From Bdellovibrio sp. UBA4095 (GTDB taxonomy: Bacteria > Bdellovibrionota > Bdellovibrionia > Bdellovibrionales > Bdellovibrionaceae): a DNA stretch of 64,000 nucleotides. The notes beneath the pieces are model-generated. The model did not search any database. It was not told the origin of the DNA and was given only the letters and a program-made list of their open reading frames with translations. Where the stretch lies: the NCBI GenBank assembly GCA_002381805.1, contig DFXZ01000010.1, positions 62,001 to 126,000 of the forward strand. Reading direction: 5' to 3'. Of this stretch, positions 27,836 through 36,935 are shown piece by piece. Position numbers and translations under genes: made by a program. Numbering within the stretch: the stretch's first letter is position 1; every line of letters starts with the position of its first letter.

Positions 27836-29036
27836 CTTGGATACTTTTATTCAGCTTCGGAAACACCAGTATCACTTGAGTTCCTATGCCCTGTCTTGAG
27901 CGAATTTGTAAATCCCCACCAATTGCTTGCAGAGTTTTCTTGGCGTCATAAAGTCCAAGCCCATGGCCATTCTGTTTCCCATAGCTAAAGCCTTCTTCAG
28001 TCAGTCGCGGCAAAATCTCTTCTGAAATCCCACAACCATTATCCATAACTTGCAAGAGGTACTGATCTCCCCGCTCCATAAAGGTCACGTGAATCGTCGA
28101 TTCCGCCTCGGGTGCCGCCTCGATGGCGTTATTGATAAGATTGCTAACGATACGTTGAACTTTTAAGTCTTCAAGGGGGGCCACTTCTACACCTGGTCCC
28201 ACGTGATTATGCCATTCAAAACCAATTGCGGGATAGGAGAAGCGATACTCTTTTAACAGTGACTGCATCAGATCGGGCAAAGAAGTTGACTCTGGGGCAA
28301 TTTGCTCTGCGGAGGATTCAAAAGTGGGTATTTCGTTCTGGCTGCGATCCAAAAGGTCATCAGCAATTCCCTGAATACGCTTCACAGCAAGCGATAAGAG
28401 GTCTCGCTTATCCGTGGTCATTTCATGTGAAAGGCGGCTTAGAGTGGTTAAGGCGGTCAGTGGGCCGCGAATATCATGGGCCACTTGTCTTGCCATAATG
28501 GAAATCTCTTTATTCAGTTTAAGCTCTGCCTGCAGCTCTTGTTCTTTAAGCTGATTCAGAAGATCCCGTTGAGTGCCAAAGAAAATAAACACTAAACCCA
28601 AAAACAAACCTATCAAAAAAACCGGCGAAGTCGCCGCCTGAATTGCCAGCTGAGTCGCGCCAAAGCAAACTCGCACATCCCCTGCCGGCAGAGAGTTCAA
28701 AGTTATAGGAATATCAGTAAAAAACAGGCACTGCAGTTCTTGCGGATTTTGAACTTCCGCTTGTGCTACAGATTTATCTAGTTCATTCAGCTGTTTTATA
28801 ATCTTATTTTGCAGACTGGGATCGCCGGAAAACACCTTCGCTCGAGCGATGTCATCTTCCCAAATAAAGAGATACTGTCTTACGGATTCCTTCGCGCTGT
28901 GAACCTCATAGAAAAAGCTTAAGGTCCCAATTGCTAGCATCGCTGTTAGAAAAACAGAGATCCAGGGGCGAGAGAGCTTACTAAAATACGGAGTCATTTT
29001 AAGAGGCATCAAAAGAATAATTAGCAAGGACAGCAC
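27804..29036 (-). CDS. Membrane sensor histidine kinase
   Basis: 410 residues. Two membrane segments (about 22-44 and 138-154) bound a periplasmic sensor of some 95 residues containing two Cys (LQCLFF, VRVCFG). HisKA follows with the phosphorylated His187 in ARQVAHDIRGPLTAL. The ATPase domain has the N box (RIVSNLINNAIEA), G1 (DNGCGI) and G2 (GHGLGLY). No response regulator gene is adjacent, so it is an orphan kinase. The start is uncertain: ATGs exist at 29036, 29009 and 28997. Confidence 0.88.
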   Translation of the reverse strand: MLSLLIILLMPLKMTPYFSKLSRPWISVFLTAMLAIGTLSFFYEVHSAKESVRQYLFIWEDDIARAKVFSGDPSLQNKIIKQLNELDKSVAQAEVQNPQELQCLFFTDIPITLNSLPAGDVRVCFGATQLAIQAATSPVFLIGLFLGLVFIFFGTQRDLLNQLKEQELQAELKLNKEISIMARQVAHDIRGPLTALTTLSRLSHEMTTDKRDLLSLAVKRIQGIADDLLDRSQNEIPTFESSAEQIAPESTSLPDLMQSLLKEYRFSYPAIGFEWHNHVGPGVEVAPLEDLKVQRIVSNLINNAIEAAPEAESTIHVTFMERGDQYLLQVMDNGCGISEEILPRLTEEGFSYGKQNGHGLGLYDAKKTLQAIGGDLQIRSRQGIGTQVILVFPKLNKSIQVKAQYPVHSQ

Positions 29037-29131
29037 CAGCGAGTTTAAACCAAAATGAGGTCTCCGTCCCGTTTAACTGGTTCCCGTCCTGCTACATCTG
29101 TCTAGGTTTTAAACAGTGCCAGTTTTAGGAC

Positions 29132-30031
29132 CTAGTGTAGAGAATCTTTATACATACTCTCTTTAATCTCTTTGATTTCAGGGACCGTCACTTTGTAAGG
29201 CTTGCCACAGATCTGACAGGTCACATCGGCCTCTTCTGCCTTTTCAATCATGTCCTGAAGCTCATCTGCTCCCAAGGTTTCAAGAGCGCGCATAACTCGT
29301 TCCTTGGTGCACGGGCAAAAATACTCCAGTGGATAAGGATGATCGAGTTCTTCGTACTTCATGCCTTCCAAGAAAGGCTTGATAAGGTCTTCAGGTGTAT
29401 GTCCTTCTTTCAGCATCTGCGAGACATTGGGGCGATTTTTCTCGAAGTTCTGCATGATTCTTTCGACTTGATCCTCTTCGACTCCGGGCATGACCTCAAT
29501 AAGAACTCCGCCCGCCGCCTCGACCTTGCCATAGACATCCAAATAGACGCCCAAAGCAACCAAAGAGCGAATCTGGTGGGACTGATGAAGATAATGTGCG
29601 ATATCCTCGCCAATCTCACCGCTGACCATTTCTACCGTCCCGTGGAATGGTGCTTTTTGGAACGGCTGATGTCGAGCCACACTAAGCGTTCCGTTGCCCA
29701 TGGCTTCCTTCAAACTAAGACCGTTGTCATAATGAGGCGGCTGATAGTGCGGATTGGGAGAGTAGCCTCGAACCTGCCCGTTGTAAGATGCTTCAGCATA
29801 AACGCTACCGAGTGCGCCATTGCCTTTAAACAAAAGTCCAACCTGCTGCCCGTCTTTAAGCTGGCTGGCCATTAAAAGGGCGCCAATCATACTTCGTCCG
29901 ACTGCTACGGTTGCTAAGGGATAGGTGTCCTGCAAAGTCTGCATATGTTTTACAATTTCCGTCGCATTAACAGAGGCAATACGAACCGTGAAATCCTGAG
30001 TGACAAAACGATGGACTCGTTCTTTATTCAT
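29132..30031 (-). CDS. hslO: Redox-activated chaperone Hsp33
   Basis: 299 residues from the ATG at 30031, which has GGGAG upstream; the longer frame adds 56 non-family residues. Family segments are VGRSMIGALLMASQLKDG, LLFKGNGALGSVYAEA and VEMVSGEIGEDIAHYL. The C-terminal zinc switch is complete: Cys239 and Cys241 (CPC), then Cys272 and Cys275 (CQIC). On oxidation these form disulfides and expose the holdase surface. It fits the peroxide defence seen further right. Confidence 0.95.
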   Translation of the reverse strand: MNKERVHRFVTQDFTVRIASVNATEIVKHMQTLQDTYPLATVAVGRSMIGALLMASQLKDGQQVGLLFKGNGALGSVYAEASYNGQVRGYSPNPHYQPPHYDNGLSLKEAMGNGTLSVARHQPFQKAPFHGTVEMVSGEIGEDIAHYLHQSHQIRSLVALGVYLDVYGKVEAAGGVLIEVMPGVEEDQVERIMQNFEKNRPNVSQMLKEGHTPEDLIKPFLEGMKYEELDHPYPLEYFCPCTKERVMRALETLGADELQDMIEKAEEADVTCQICGKPYKVTVPEIKEIKESMYKDSLH

Positions 30032-30115
30032 GACAAACTCCCGAACATCATTGAAAATAATCAGAAACGTAACAAAGCCCTCTTTGAATATCAAGTGGGA
30101 TTCCTCGGGTGAAAA

Positions 30116-30601
30116 ATGAAGATTTATTTGTTCCGGCATGCTCAAAAAGCCATGGACTTCTCGGGGGACCCTGATCTCACTTCTGAAGGTTTCGCTCAAG
30201 CAAATCAGCTGTTGGAACGAATTTTAAAAAATGAAATGCCCCAACCAACGGCTCTCTGGGTTTCTCCTAAAAAACGTACCCACAGCACATTTCGGCAGAT
30301 TTCGCAGGCTCTTGAAATCCCTCTGCAAATTCATGAAGAGCTGTCCGAGCAAAAAGCAGATGAAAGCCTGCAAGAATTCCGTTCGCGAATTCAAAAGCTT
30401 TTTGAATCCGCCACAAGTCAAAACGACGAAGTCATTTTCATGTGCTCGCATTATGACCTCGTCGTCGAAGCCATGACAGTTTTACCTTGTGATAAAGACT
30501 TACAAACTGCAGAGTTTGCGCAGTGGGCTCCTTGTCAGTACATAGGTTTAGCTGACAATACGGATGGCATTTTCAAGTTTCTAGAATTCAAGAGGTTGTA
30601 A
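30116..30601 (+). CDS. SixA-like histidine phosphatase
   Basis: 161 residues of the histidine phosphatase superfamily. The catalytic RHA motif is at the N-terminus (FRHAQKA, His8) and the second His lies in MCSHYDLV near residue 112. Length and layout match SixA, which removes phosphate from phospho-His domains, and other small phosphatases of the group. It is divergent from hslO and followed after five bases by an FAH-family gene. Confidence 0.8.
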   Translation: MKIYLFRHAQKAMDFSGDPDLTSEGFAQANQLLERILKNEMPQPTALWVSPKKRTHSTFRQISQALEIPLQIHEELSEQKADESLQEFRSRIQKLFESATSQNDEVIFMCSHYDLVVEAMTVLPCDKDLQTAEFAQWAPCQYIGLADNTDGIFKFLEFKRL

Positions 30602-30606
30602 AAATA

Positions 30607-31194
30607 ATGATTCGCAATATTTGGGCCGTCGGGCGGAACTACTCTGAACATGCCAAAGAACTCGGGAACGATATTCCTGCGGAACCGATGATTTTTCTTA
30701 AAGCCGGCAGCTGTGCCACTCTGGCGGAAAAAGAGATTCGCCTTCCTGAATGGACCGAGGATATTCATCACGAACTCGAATTAGCCCTCAAATTCGATCC
30801 CCAACTGCAAGTTTCCGAAGCCTGCCTGGCTCTGGATTTAACAGCTCGTTCAGTGCAAAATATGCTTAAGGCAAAAGGTCACCCTTGGACACTGGCAAAG
30901 AGTTTCCAAGGTGCCTGCCCGATAACCTCCTTTTTTCCTATTGAAAACGTACAGAGCCTTGAAACCATCGAGTTCTCCTTGAAGGTAAATGGCCAGATTC
31001 GGCAAAAGGCTTCAACCTCGCAAATGATTTTCGGCCTGGAAAAACTGATCCATTTTGTAAAAAAGCACTTTCCCGTCGTCCCAGGCGACCTTCTTTTGAC
31101 GGGTACTCCAGCCGGCGTCGCTGCCCTTCACCGAGGCGATCTTGTTGAAGCCGAGCTTCACGGCAAAATTAAACACACCTGGACGGTTCGTTAA
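30607..31194 (+). CDS. Fumarylacetoacetate hydrolase-family protein (YcgM-like)
   Basis: 195 residues. It begins IWAVGRNYSEHAKELGN, continues with PMIFLKAGS, the metal-ligand Glu in HHELELALKF, and GDLLLTGTPAGVAAL. This is the short FAH domain found in acylpyruvate hydrolases and oxaloacetate decarboxylases. Substrate cannot be told from sequence. It starts five bases after the phosphatase gene, likely one operon. Confidence 0.88.
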   Translation: MIRNIWAVGRNYSEHAKELGNDIPAEPMIFLKAGSCATLAEKEIRLPEWTEDIHHELELALKFDPQLQVSEACLALDLTARSVQNMLKAKGHPWTLAKSFQGACPITSFFPIENVQSLETIEFSLKVNGQIRQKASTSQMIFGLEKLIHFVKKHFPVVPGDLLLTGTPAGVAALHRGDLVEAELHGKIKHTWTVR

Positions 31195-31299
31195 ACCCCA
31201 AAGCCACCCAGAGAAGAATGGCGCGGATCGTCAGCTAGGCCAAACTCCTCCCCCTTCCCCCCAGCAAAGTACTTGAGTTTTTACTCTCGCAAGGAGAAT

Positions 31300-31323
31300 A
31301 TGCGGCCCTCTATTTTGAGGTAA
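31300..31323 (+). CDS. Possible 7-codon leader peptide upstream of putA
   Basis: An ATG preceded by a near-perfect AAGGAGAAT site opens a frame of seven codons (MRPSILR) ending in TAA three bases before the putA ATG. It is in frame with putA. The putA start has its own site (TGAGG) within this mini-frame. The peptide holds one Pro codon (CCC). Translation of it could couple to putA or regulate it; that is inference. Confidence 0.35.
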   Translation: MRPSILR

Positions 31324-31326
31324 AAA

Positions 31327-34278
31327 ATGAACGAAGTGCAGTCCAAGATTGTCGCGCGCGGTGAAGAGATTTTGAAACGTATGGAAAGCCAATCTAAGGT
31401 TTCCATCTTCTCTAAGGATTTCTGGTATGGCTCCATTATGGAATGGAGCATGAAAAACGAAAAATTTAAAACCAATATGTTTCGTTTTGTTGACGTGTTG
31501 CCATCACTGAACTCAGGTGATGAAGTCAGTCGTCACCTGAAAGAATACTTTTCCGAAAATGGCGAAGCACTTCCCCCTGTGTTTAACATGGGACTGGGCT
31601 TAGGGTCACTTGCACCCGGATTGATGGCAGGTGCAATTCGCAAAAACGTCACTTCCATGGCAAAAATGTTTATCAGTGGTGAAAATCCTGACGAAGCACT
31701 TCCCGTCTTGAAGAAGGCGCGCAAAGCAAAGATGACTTTTACCGTGGATATTTTAGGCGAAGCGACTCTTTCAGAAAAAGAAGCGCAGGACTACACCAAT
31801 AAATATCTTGAGCTGGTATCTTGGTTAGCTAAGGATGCACAAAGCTGGGATGAAATTCCACAGTTGGATCGCGACCATGAAGGTCCTATTCCCAAAGTAA
31901 ATGTCTCTGTCAAAATGACAGCACTATATTCGCAAATCAAAGATCTTGCTTGGGAAGAATCAAAAACGATTCTAAAAGAACGCCTGCGCCCTGTCTTCCG
32001 CTTGGGCATGGAAAAAGGCGTTTTCATCAATCTGGATATGGAGCAGTACTCCGTAAAACATCTGACCTTGGAAGTCTTCACAGAACTGATCAACGAGCCT
32101 GAATTTAAGAATTACAAATTTTTCGGAATAGTCATCCAGGCCTATCTTCGTGACTCATTTGAAGATGTCAAAGCTCTGACGGATTTTGCGCAAAAACGCG
32201 GAACGCCTTTCTGGGTGCGCTTGGTGAAGGGTGCCTACTGGGATTACGAAACGATTGAAGCTGAACAACGCGGTTGGCCTGTGCCCGTGTACACGGTAAA
32301 GGCAGAAAGCGATGCTAACTACGAAGCCTGCGCTAAATACTTACTAGAGAATATCAGACACATCCGCCCAGCATTTGCCTCTCATAACGTCAGAACTTTG
32401 GCGGCTTGTCTGGTTTATGCTGAGCAACTGAATATCCCTAAAGAGGCTCTGGAATTCCAGATGCTCTACGGAATGGCCGAGCCGATTAAAAAAACATTTG
32501 TGGATATGGGCTATCGTTTAAGGGAATATGCTCCCGTAGGTGAACTCATCCCAGGAATGGCGTACCTAGTTCGTCGTCTTTTGGAAAACACCTCGAATGA
32601 ATCTTGGCTGCGCGGGAAATTCGCAGATGGCAAATCAACGGCGGAACTTCTGAAAGATCCTTCTGCGGGATTGATACCAACCTCCTCCGAAATTCCCAAA
32701 AAGGAAGGGCTCTTTTATAACGAACCCTTGCTGGATTTTGCCGTTGCGGATAATCGCAACAAAATGAAAGCTGCTTTGGAAAAAGCCAAGCAATCTCTAC
32801 CTTACAAGATTTTCCCTATTATCAACGGCAAAGAAGTTGAAAGTGGCAATGTCTTCCGACGTGAAAATCCTTCGAACAATTCTGAGATCATCGGCCACGT
32901 AGGCATGGCAACTGTCGAACAGGCTGAACAGGCCATGCAGGCAGCGCAAAACGCATTTTCTAGCTGGAAAAAAGTTCCTGCCGAACACCGTGCACAAATG
33001 GTCGACAAACTTGCTGACATCATGACTCGCGACCGCTTTCAGCTGATCGCTACTCAAGTCCTTGAAGTGGGTAAGCCCTGGGCTGAAGCCGACGGTGATA
33101 TTGGCGAGGCCATCGACTTCTGTCGTTACTATGCTCGTCACATGCGCGAACTCATGAAGCCTCTTCGCGTCGGCCATGCGCCCGGTGAGCTTTCCCAATA
33201 CATTTACAAACCTCGTGGCGTGACCGCTGTGATCGCTCCTTGGAACTTTCCTTTAGCAATCCTTTGCGGGATGGTGACTGCGGCAGCCGTTGCCGGAAAT
33301 ACTGTTGTGATGAAGCCCGCCGAGCAATCTATGGTCGTGGCCCACGGCCTGATGAAAATGATCCAAGAAGCAGGGTTCCCAGTGGGCGTGATTAACTTCT
33401 TGCCCGGATATGGGGAAGAAGTCGGCGAATATATCGTAAACCACAAGTTCACAACGACTATTGCTTTCACGGGCTCAAAAGCCGTGGGTCTTCATATTTT
33501 AAACCGAGCTTCTCAGGTTCACGAAGGTCAACATCACGTCAAACGCTGCATCATCGAAATGGGTGGCAAAAATGCTGTGATCATTGATTCGGATGCCGAC
33601 CTCGATGAGGCCGTCGACGGAGTTCTCTATTCGGCATTTGGTTTTAGTGGTCAGAAGTGCTCTGCCGCCAGCCGAGTGATCGTGCTAGATGAAGTTTACA
33701 ATCGTTTTGTCGATCGTCTGGTCGAAGCTGCGAAATCCATCGACATTCTTCCTTCCGAGAATCCAAAATCCTATATGGGACCTGTCGTCGATAAAGATGC
33801 CTATGAACGCATTTTAAACACGATTGCCGACGCGGAAGAAAAGCATAAGTTGCTGTTTAAAGCGAGCACCCCATCTGGTGGATACTTTGTTCCAGCGACT
33901 ATCTTTGGCGATGTTCCAGGTGACTCTCGCTTGGCCCAAAATGAAATTTTCGGACCTGTCGTCGCTATCATTCGGGCGAAAGATCTTGATCACGCTTTGG
34001 AAATTGCTAATAGCACCGAATACGCCCTGACGGGTGGTTGTTATTCGCGCAGCCCAGCTAATATTAAGCATGTGAAAGAAAATTTCGAAGTGGGTAACCT
34101 GTATATCAATCGCGGCATCACGGGTGCGATGGTTGATCGCCATCCATTTGGTGGCTTTAAAATGTCTGGCATTGGTTCTAAAACGGGTGGACCTGACTAC
34201 TTGAAGCAGTACATGGAGCCTGTTGCAGTGACTGAAAATACGCTTCGTCGCGGGTTTGCTCCGGCTGAAGAGCTTTAA
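31327..34278 (+). CDS. putA: Bifunctional proline dehydrogenase / P5C dehydrogenase PutA
   Basis: 983 residues, the minimalist type without an N-terminal ribbon-helix-helix repressor domain (like Geobacter PutA, about 1000 residues). The FAD-dependent proline dehydrogenase barrel spans about 130-440 (FTVDILGEAT, VNVSVKMTALYSQ, WVRLVKGAYWDYE, YRLREYAPVGELIPGMAYLVRRLLEN). The aldehyde dehydrogenase follows from about 510, with IAPWNFPLAI, IEMGGKNAVII and the catalytic Cys in GFSGQKCSAAS near 777. It oxidises proline to glutamate, relevant to amino-acid catabolism in a predator. No PutP transporter is adjacent. Confidence 0.96.
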   Translation: MNEVQSKIVARGEEILKRMESQSKVSIFSKDFWYGSIMEWSMKNEKFKTNMFRFVDVLPSLNSGDEVSRHLKEYFSENGEALPPVFNMGLGLGSLAPGLMAGAIRKNVTSMAKMFISGENPDEALPVLKKARKAKMTFTVDILGEATLSEKEAQDYTNKYLELVSWLAKDAQSWDEIPQLDRDHEGPIPKVNVSVKMTALYSQIKDLAWEESKTILKERLRPVFRLGMEKGVFINLDMEQYSVKHLTLEVFTELINEPEFKNYKFFGIVIQAYLRDSFEDVKALTDFAQKRGTPFWVRLVKGAYWDYETIEAEQRGWPVPVYTVKAESDANYEACAKYLLENIRHIRPAFASHNVRTLAACLVYAEQLNIPKEALEFQMLYGMAEPIKKTFVDMGYRLREYAPVGELIPGMAYLVRRLLENTSNESWLRGKFADGKSTAELLKDPSAGLIPTSSEIPKKEGLFYNEPLLDFAVADNRNKMKAALEKAKQSLPYKIFPIINGKEVESGNVFRRENPSNNSEIIGHVGMATVEQAEQAMQAAQNAFSSWKKVPAEHRAQMVDKLADIMTRDRFQLIATQVLEVGKPWAEADGDIGEAIDFCRYYARHMRELMKPLRVGHAPGELSQYIYKPRGVTAVIAPWNFPLAILCGMVTAAAVAGNTVVMKPAEQSMVVAHGLMKMIQEAGFPVGVINFLPGYGEEVGEYIVNHKFTTTIAFTGSKAVGLHILNRASQVHEGQHHVKRCIIEMGGKNAVIIDSDADLDEAVDGVLYSAFGFSGQKCSAASRVIVLDEVYNRFVDRLVEAAKSIDILPSENPKSYMGPVVDKDAYERILNTIADAEEKHKLLFKASTPSGGYFVPATIFGDVPGDSRLAQNEIFGPVVAIIRAKDLDHALEIANSTEYALTGGCYSRSPANIKHVKENFEVGNLYINRGITGAMVDRHPFGGFKMSGIGSKTGGPDYLKQYMEPVAVTENTLRRGFAPAEEL

Positions 34279-34305
34279 TCTACCTTTAGCTCTTCATCTC
34301 CCCGC

Positions 34306-34839
34306 TTAAAAATGATAGCGCAGTGAAAGACTTGACGAGATATAGTACTGCAGGTCTTTCCTGTCATTATTGTAAATAGCAATCAGCCCACTATCGAGCA
34401 CGCGAATAAAATAGGCTACAGACCACTGATTGTTCGGCAAGAGCAAACTTGTTCCAAATTCAACTCCCAGACGCAATGCAGTTTGATCATAGTATCCTGG
34501 TGTCGGGTAATATGAAGGCGAATCAGTGAAATAGGTCTTTTCATCCCAGCTGAACAATCCAAAAAGTCCAACCTGAATCGGATGCCAGATTTTATTGTTA
34601 AGCACAGGTACGATCCATGGGGAATATCGATAAGCCAGGTTAGACTGTAGCTCCGTGCGCGAAGCATTTGAATAGGCTCCCAACGAAAGCTCTGTCTCGT
34701 GGTGTCCGCCGACATAAGCCACACCTAGAGAATACTTACCAAAAAAACCTGCCACACTGGCGGCGCCCAACCACTCCGCAGAGCAAGGTAAACTTAACAA
34801 TACCATTATCAGAGCAATTAGTTTTTGAGCGTAACCCAC
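34306..34839 (-). CDS. Small outer-membrane-like beta protein
   Basis: 177 residues with a signal peptide (cut near PCSA-EW). The mature part alternates polar and aromatic residues and ends LSLRYHF with a C-terminal Phe, the pattern of outer membrane beta barrels. It starts inside the 3' end of the upstream phosphoesterase gene (22-base overlap), so it is the last gene of a three-gene operon. No family recognised. Confidence 0.65.
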   Translation of the reverse strand: MGYAQKLIALIMVLLSLPCSAEWLGAASVAGFFGKYSLGVAYVGGHHETELSLGAYSNASRTELQSNLAYRYSPWIVPVLNNKIWHPIQVGLFGLFSWDEKTYFTDSPSYYPTPGYYDQTALRLGVEFGTSLLLPNNQWSVAYFIRVLDSGLIAIYNNDRKDLQYYISSSLSLRYHF

Positions 34840-35627
34840 GTACTATCTCCGTTGTGCTGAATGATATTAAGCTGAGTCCCGCTGATTTCGAGCAGAAGCC
34901 ACTGCGCGCCTTGCACCCGAGGAGCTTGCAATAGAGCAGTGCCGTTCTGATCTTTTAAGAGATAGCTGTGATTATGCCCATTCAACACCAGCAATGTTTT
35001 TGGATCATCAATCACATCTTCAAATGTTTGAGCAGTGGCACCGGCGAATCGCTCTTCATCTTGCAACGGTATATGCGTAAAGATAATCACTGATTTTGTC
35101 GATGATTGAACGGCTTCAAGCAGCCAGTCGGGCGAAAAGCCTTCACGATCTTCGAGATTCGCGGAATTAAAGAAAATAAATCTTTTGGTAGCTGACTCGA
35201 AGTAAAAATTACTGGGACCAAATACTTTTTTGAAAAGCGAAGTTCCCGCACCTACGGCATCGTGATTGCCTATAGTAACGAAATGAGGAGCATCCAAAGT
35301 CACCCATGAATCCAGAAACTGATCATATTCAAAATTATAAGAACTATTGGTGAGATCGCCCAGATGCGCTACAAAATCGACATCTGCGGTTCGATTGATT
35401 CTGTAAACAACTTCGTCCATGTCTTTATAGTTCTGATGAGTATCAGTCATGACTGCGATTCGGAGAACGCCGTCTGCCTCAACATCACCAAGTCGAGAGT
35501 TTTGCAGAGTGTTCAGGCTTCGTTCTTTACGAAGCAACTCGTCGGAATAAGGGCTGTCGCGAAAAGGAGCACAAGACAAACTGCTTAGCAAAAGAACGAC
35601 CAATGAATATCTTTGCAATGCCATCAT
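34818..35627 (-). CDS. Lipoprotein calcineurin-like metallophosphoesterase
   Basis: 269 residues with lipobox SSLSC (Cys near 19). The metallophosphoesterase motifs are complete and in order: VMTDTHQN (DxH), HLGDLTN (GD), TIGNHDA (GNHD), IIFTHIP and NGHNHSYL (GHxH). The hydrolysed substrate is unknown. It overlaps the next gene upstream by four bases (ATGA) and the one downstream by 22, so translation is coupled with two envelope barrel-like proteins. Confidence 0.88.
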   Translation of the reverse strand: MMALQRYSLVVLLLSSLSCAPFRDSPYSDELLRKERSLNTLQNSRLGDVEADGVLRIAVMTDTHQNYKDMDEVVYRINRTADVDFVAHLGDLTNSSYNFEYDQFLDSWVTLDAPHFVTIGNHDAVGAGTSLFKKVFGPSNFYFESATKRFIFFNSANLEDREGFSPDWLLEAVQSSTKSVIIFTHIPLQDEERFAGATAQTFEDVIDDPKTLLVLNGHNHSYLLKDQNGTALLQAPRVQGAQWLLLEISGTQLNIIQHNGDSTWVTLKN

Positions 35628-36598
35628 AGCTTAAACTCCATGACAAAGCCGCCAGTAAAGTCATTAGCAATTTGCCTGGTCACACCCTCGGGGCGAAACA
35701 CCTGCTGACCTTCATAAAGCTTGCGTCGGAACGAGTAACCCAACTCAAATCCAAAAGAGGTTCTTTCCGAAAGGACTCGTCGAAATGCGGTCGCGACATA
35801 ATTTGAGTTTACGAAAAGTCTATCGTCTTCGTGAATTCTAGCCGTATGCAAATAGGAGCGAGTGGCCAGTCCGCCACGAATTCTAATCGAAAGTTTATCA
35901 TCAATATCATGAATGAACTCGCCATGCACGCCCACGGGGGTCGCCGTTAAATGAATACTAAGATATTTGGCAATATCTAAAGCCGCATAAAAAAATGGAA
36001 AGCCAACGGCGACCACGAAGTCTGGAGCTACCTGAAACTGACGACCTAATATCGGAACCACATGATCATTCAACCATCCTCGGTTACGAGAATAATCCGC
36101 TCCCAGTAACCATTGTTCAGTTCCCTCGGTAGCAAAACCATAAACTGCGGATCCACCGGCCCATGAATCCCGAGAGCTCTTAAAGGGTTCATCACTGGCG
36201 GAATTGTAATTAGCAAATATATTCAACCAACTGCCATCACTTCCGCGACGACCCAAACCCAGACCCACGGATTGACTGCGAAGGTCACTCCCTATGCGAA
36301 TGGCGTCTTTCCCCACAACCAGATCAGGTTCGCCGACGCTATAGGCGCTGGCCTTGAGGTCGACAGATGCCATCCATTTTTCAGTTTTAAGGTACGGTAA
36401 ATTCATGCGCGCATCATAAGTTCGGATGGGAGATTCTTTGTTTTGATCAGGAGCGACCCAAAGGTCAGAAAGCAATTCGATGACAAGTCTAGGATCTCCC
36501 TCCTGAACTCTGGGGATGGCCCCTAAAGGCTCTGCCGAGACCGCGATGCTGGCGAAGAAACTGGAGCTCATTAAAACAAATTTTAATATACTCGGCAC
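35624..36598 (-). CDS. Outer-membrane beta-barrel-like protein
   Basis: About 324 residues from a GTG at 36598, preferred because GGAG lies 9 bases upstream. The signal peptide ends SVSA/EP-like (near residue 21). The mature part is rich in alternating beta strands (VGLGLGRRGSDGSWLNIFANYNSA, TSFGFELGYSFRRKLY) and ends GFVMEFKL. It resembles uncharacterised DUF6268-type outer membrane proteins, from memory only. First gene of the operon with the phosphoesterase. Confidence 0.65.
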   Translation of the reverse strand: MPSILKFVLMSSSFFASIAVSAEPLGAIPRVQEGDPRLVIELLSDLWVAPDQNKESPIRTYDARMNLPYLKTEKWMASVDLKASAYSVGEPDLVVGKDAIRIGSDLRSQSVGLGLGRRGSDGSWLNIFANYNSASDEPFKSSRDSWAGGSAVYGFATEGTEQWLLGADYSRNRGWLNDHVVPILGRQFQVAPDFVVAVGFPFFYAALDIAKYLSIHLTATPVGVHGEFIHDIDDKLSIRIRGGLATRSYLHTARIHEDDRLFVNSNYVATAFRRVLSERTSFGFELGYSFRRKLYEGQQVFRPEGVTRQIANDFTGGFVMEFKL

Positions 36599-36935
36599 AA
36601 CGACACACTCCACTAAACTAGATATTGTGGACCCCAAACAAAACAGACCCTAGAACGAAAAAGGCCAGTGGTTTGAACCACTGGCCTTTTAAATTTATTT
36701 AAAAATAGAGGTGAGAACATCATGCTCCCCGAGACCTTCCTTGGTATCACCCCTCCCGTAAGAATAATCTCAACATGATACGCATGGCTTTGCAAGAGAG
36801 TATTTGCTCTTTTTTTTTACCACTTAATAGATGGAGGCCCTGAGTACTTGCCGAGACAAAGGTCTTAGTAAAACCAAAGCGATGATTTCGGACGACTTTG
36901 GTCATTAATTTTAATAGTCGAGTTTTGGATTTATT
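36599..36935 (-). ncRNA. Candidate structured RNA or leader upstream of the envelope operon
   Basis: 337 bases without a convincing protein gene. On the minus strand a poly-A/T stretch (near 36815) is followed by an 11-12 codon mini-frame (36784-36749), a GGGAGGGG run, repeats ATCATG / CATGAT that can pair (36719-36724 with 36774-36779), and then a strong hairpin at 36658-36690. The hairpin lies about 60 bases before the start of the barrel gene. This could be an attenuator or a small RNA with its own terminator. No known riboswitch consensus was recognised. Confidence 0.35.
36658..36690 (-). terminator. Strong terminator-like hairpin
   Basis: A 13-bp stem AAAAGGCCAGTGG / CCACTGGCCTTTT with a 6-base loop (TTTGAA on plus, TTCAAA on minus), followed by Ts in minus orientation. 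No minus-strand coding gene ends right before it, so it terminates either endA read-through or a small RNA. Confidence 0.85.

Noticed and set aside
29339..29875. 178-codon plus frame inside hslO
   Set aside because: Antisense to the well supported Hsp33 gene; translation shows no family features.
36613..36795. 60-codon minus frame upstream of the envelope operon
   Set aside because: It passes straight through the terminator hairpin and shows no family features; a structured RNA or leader is more likely.
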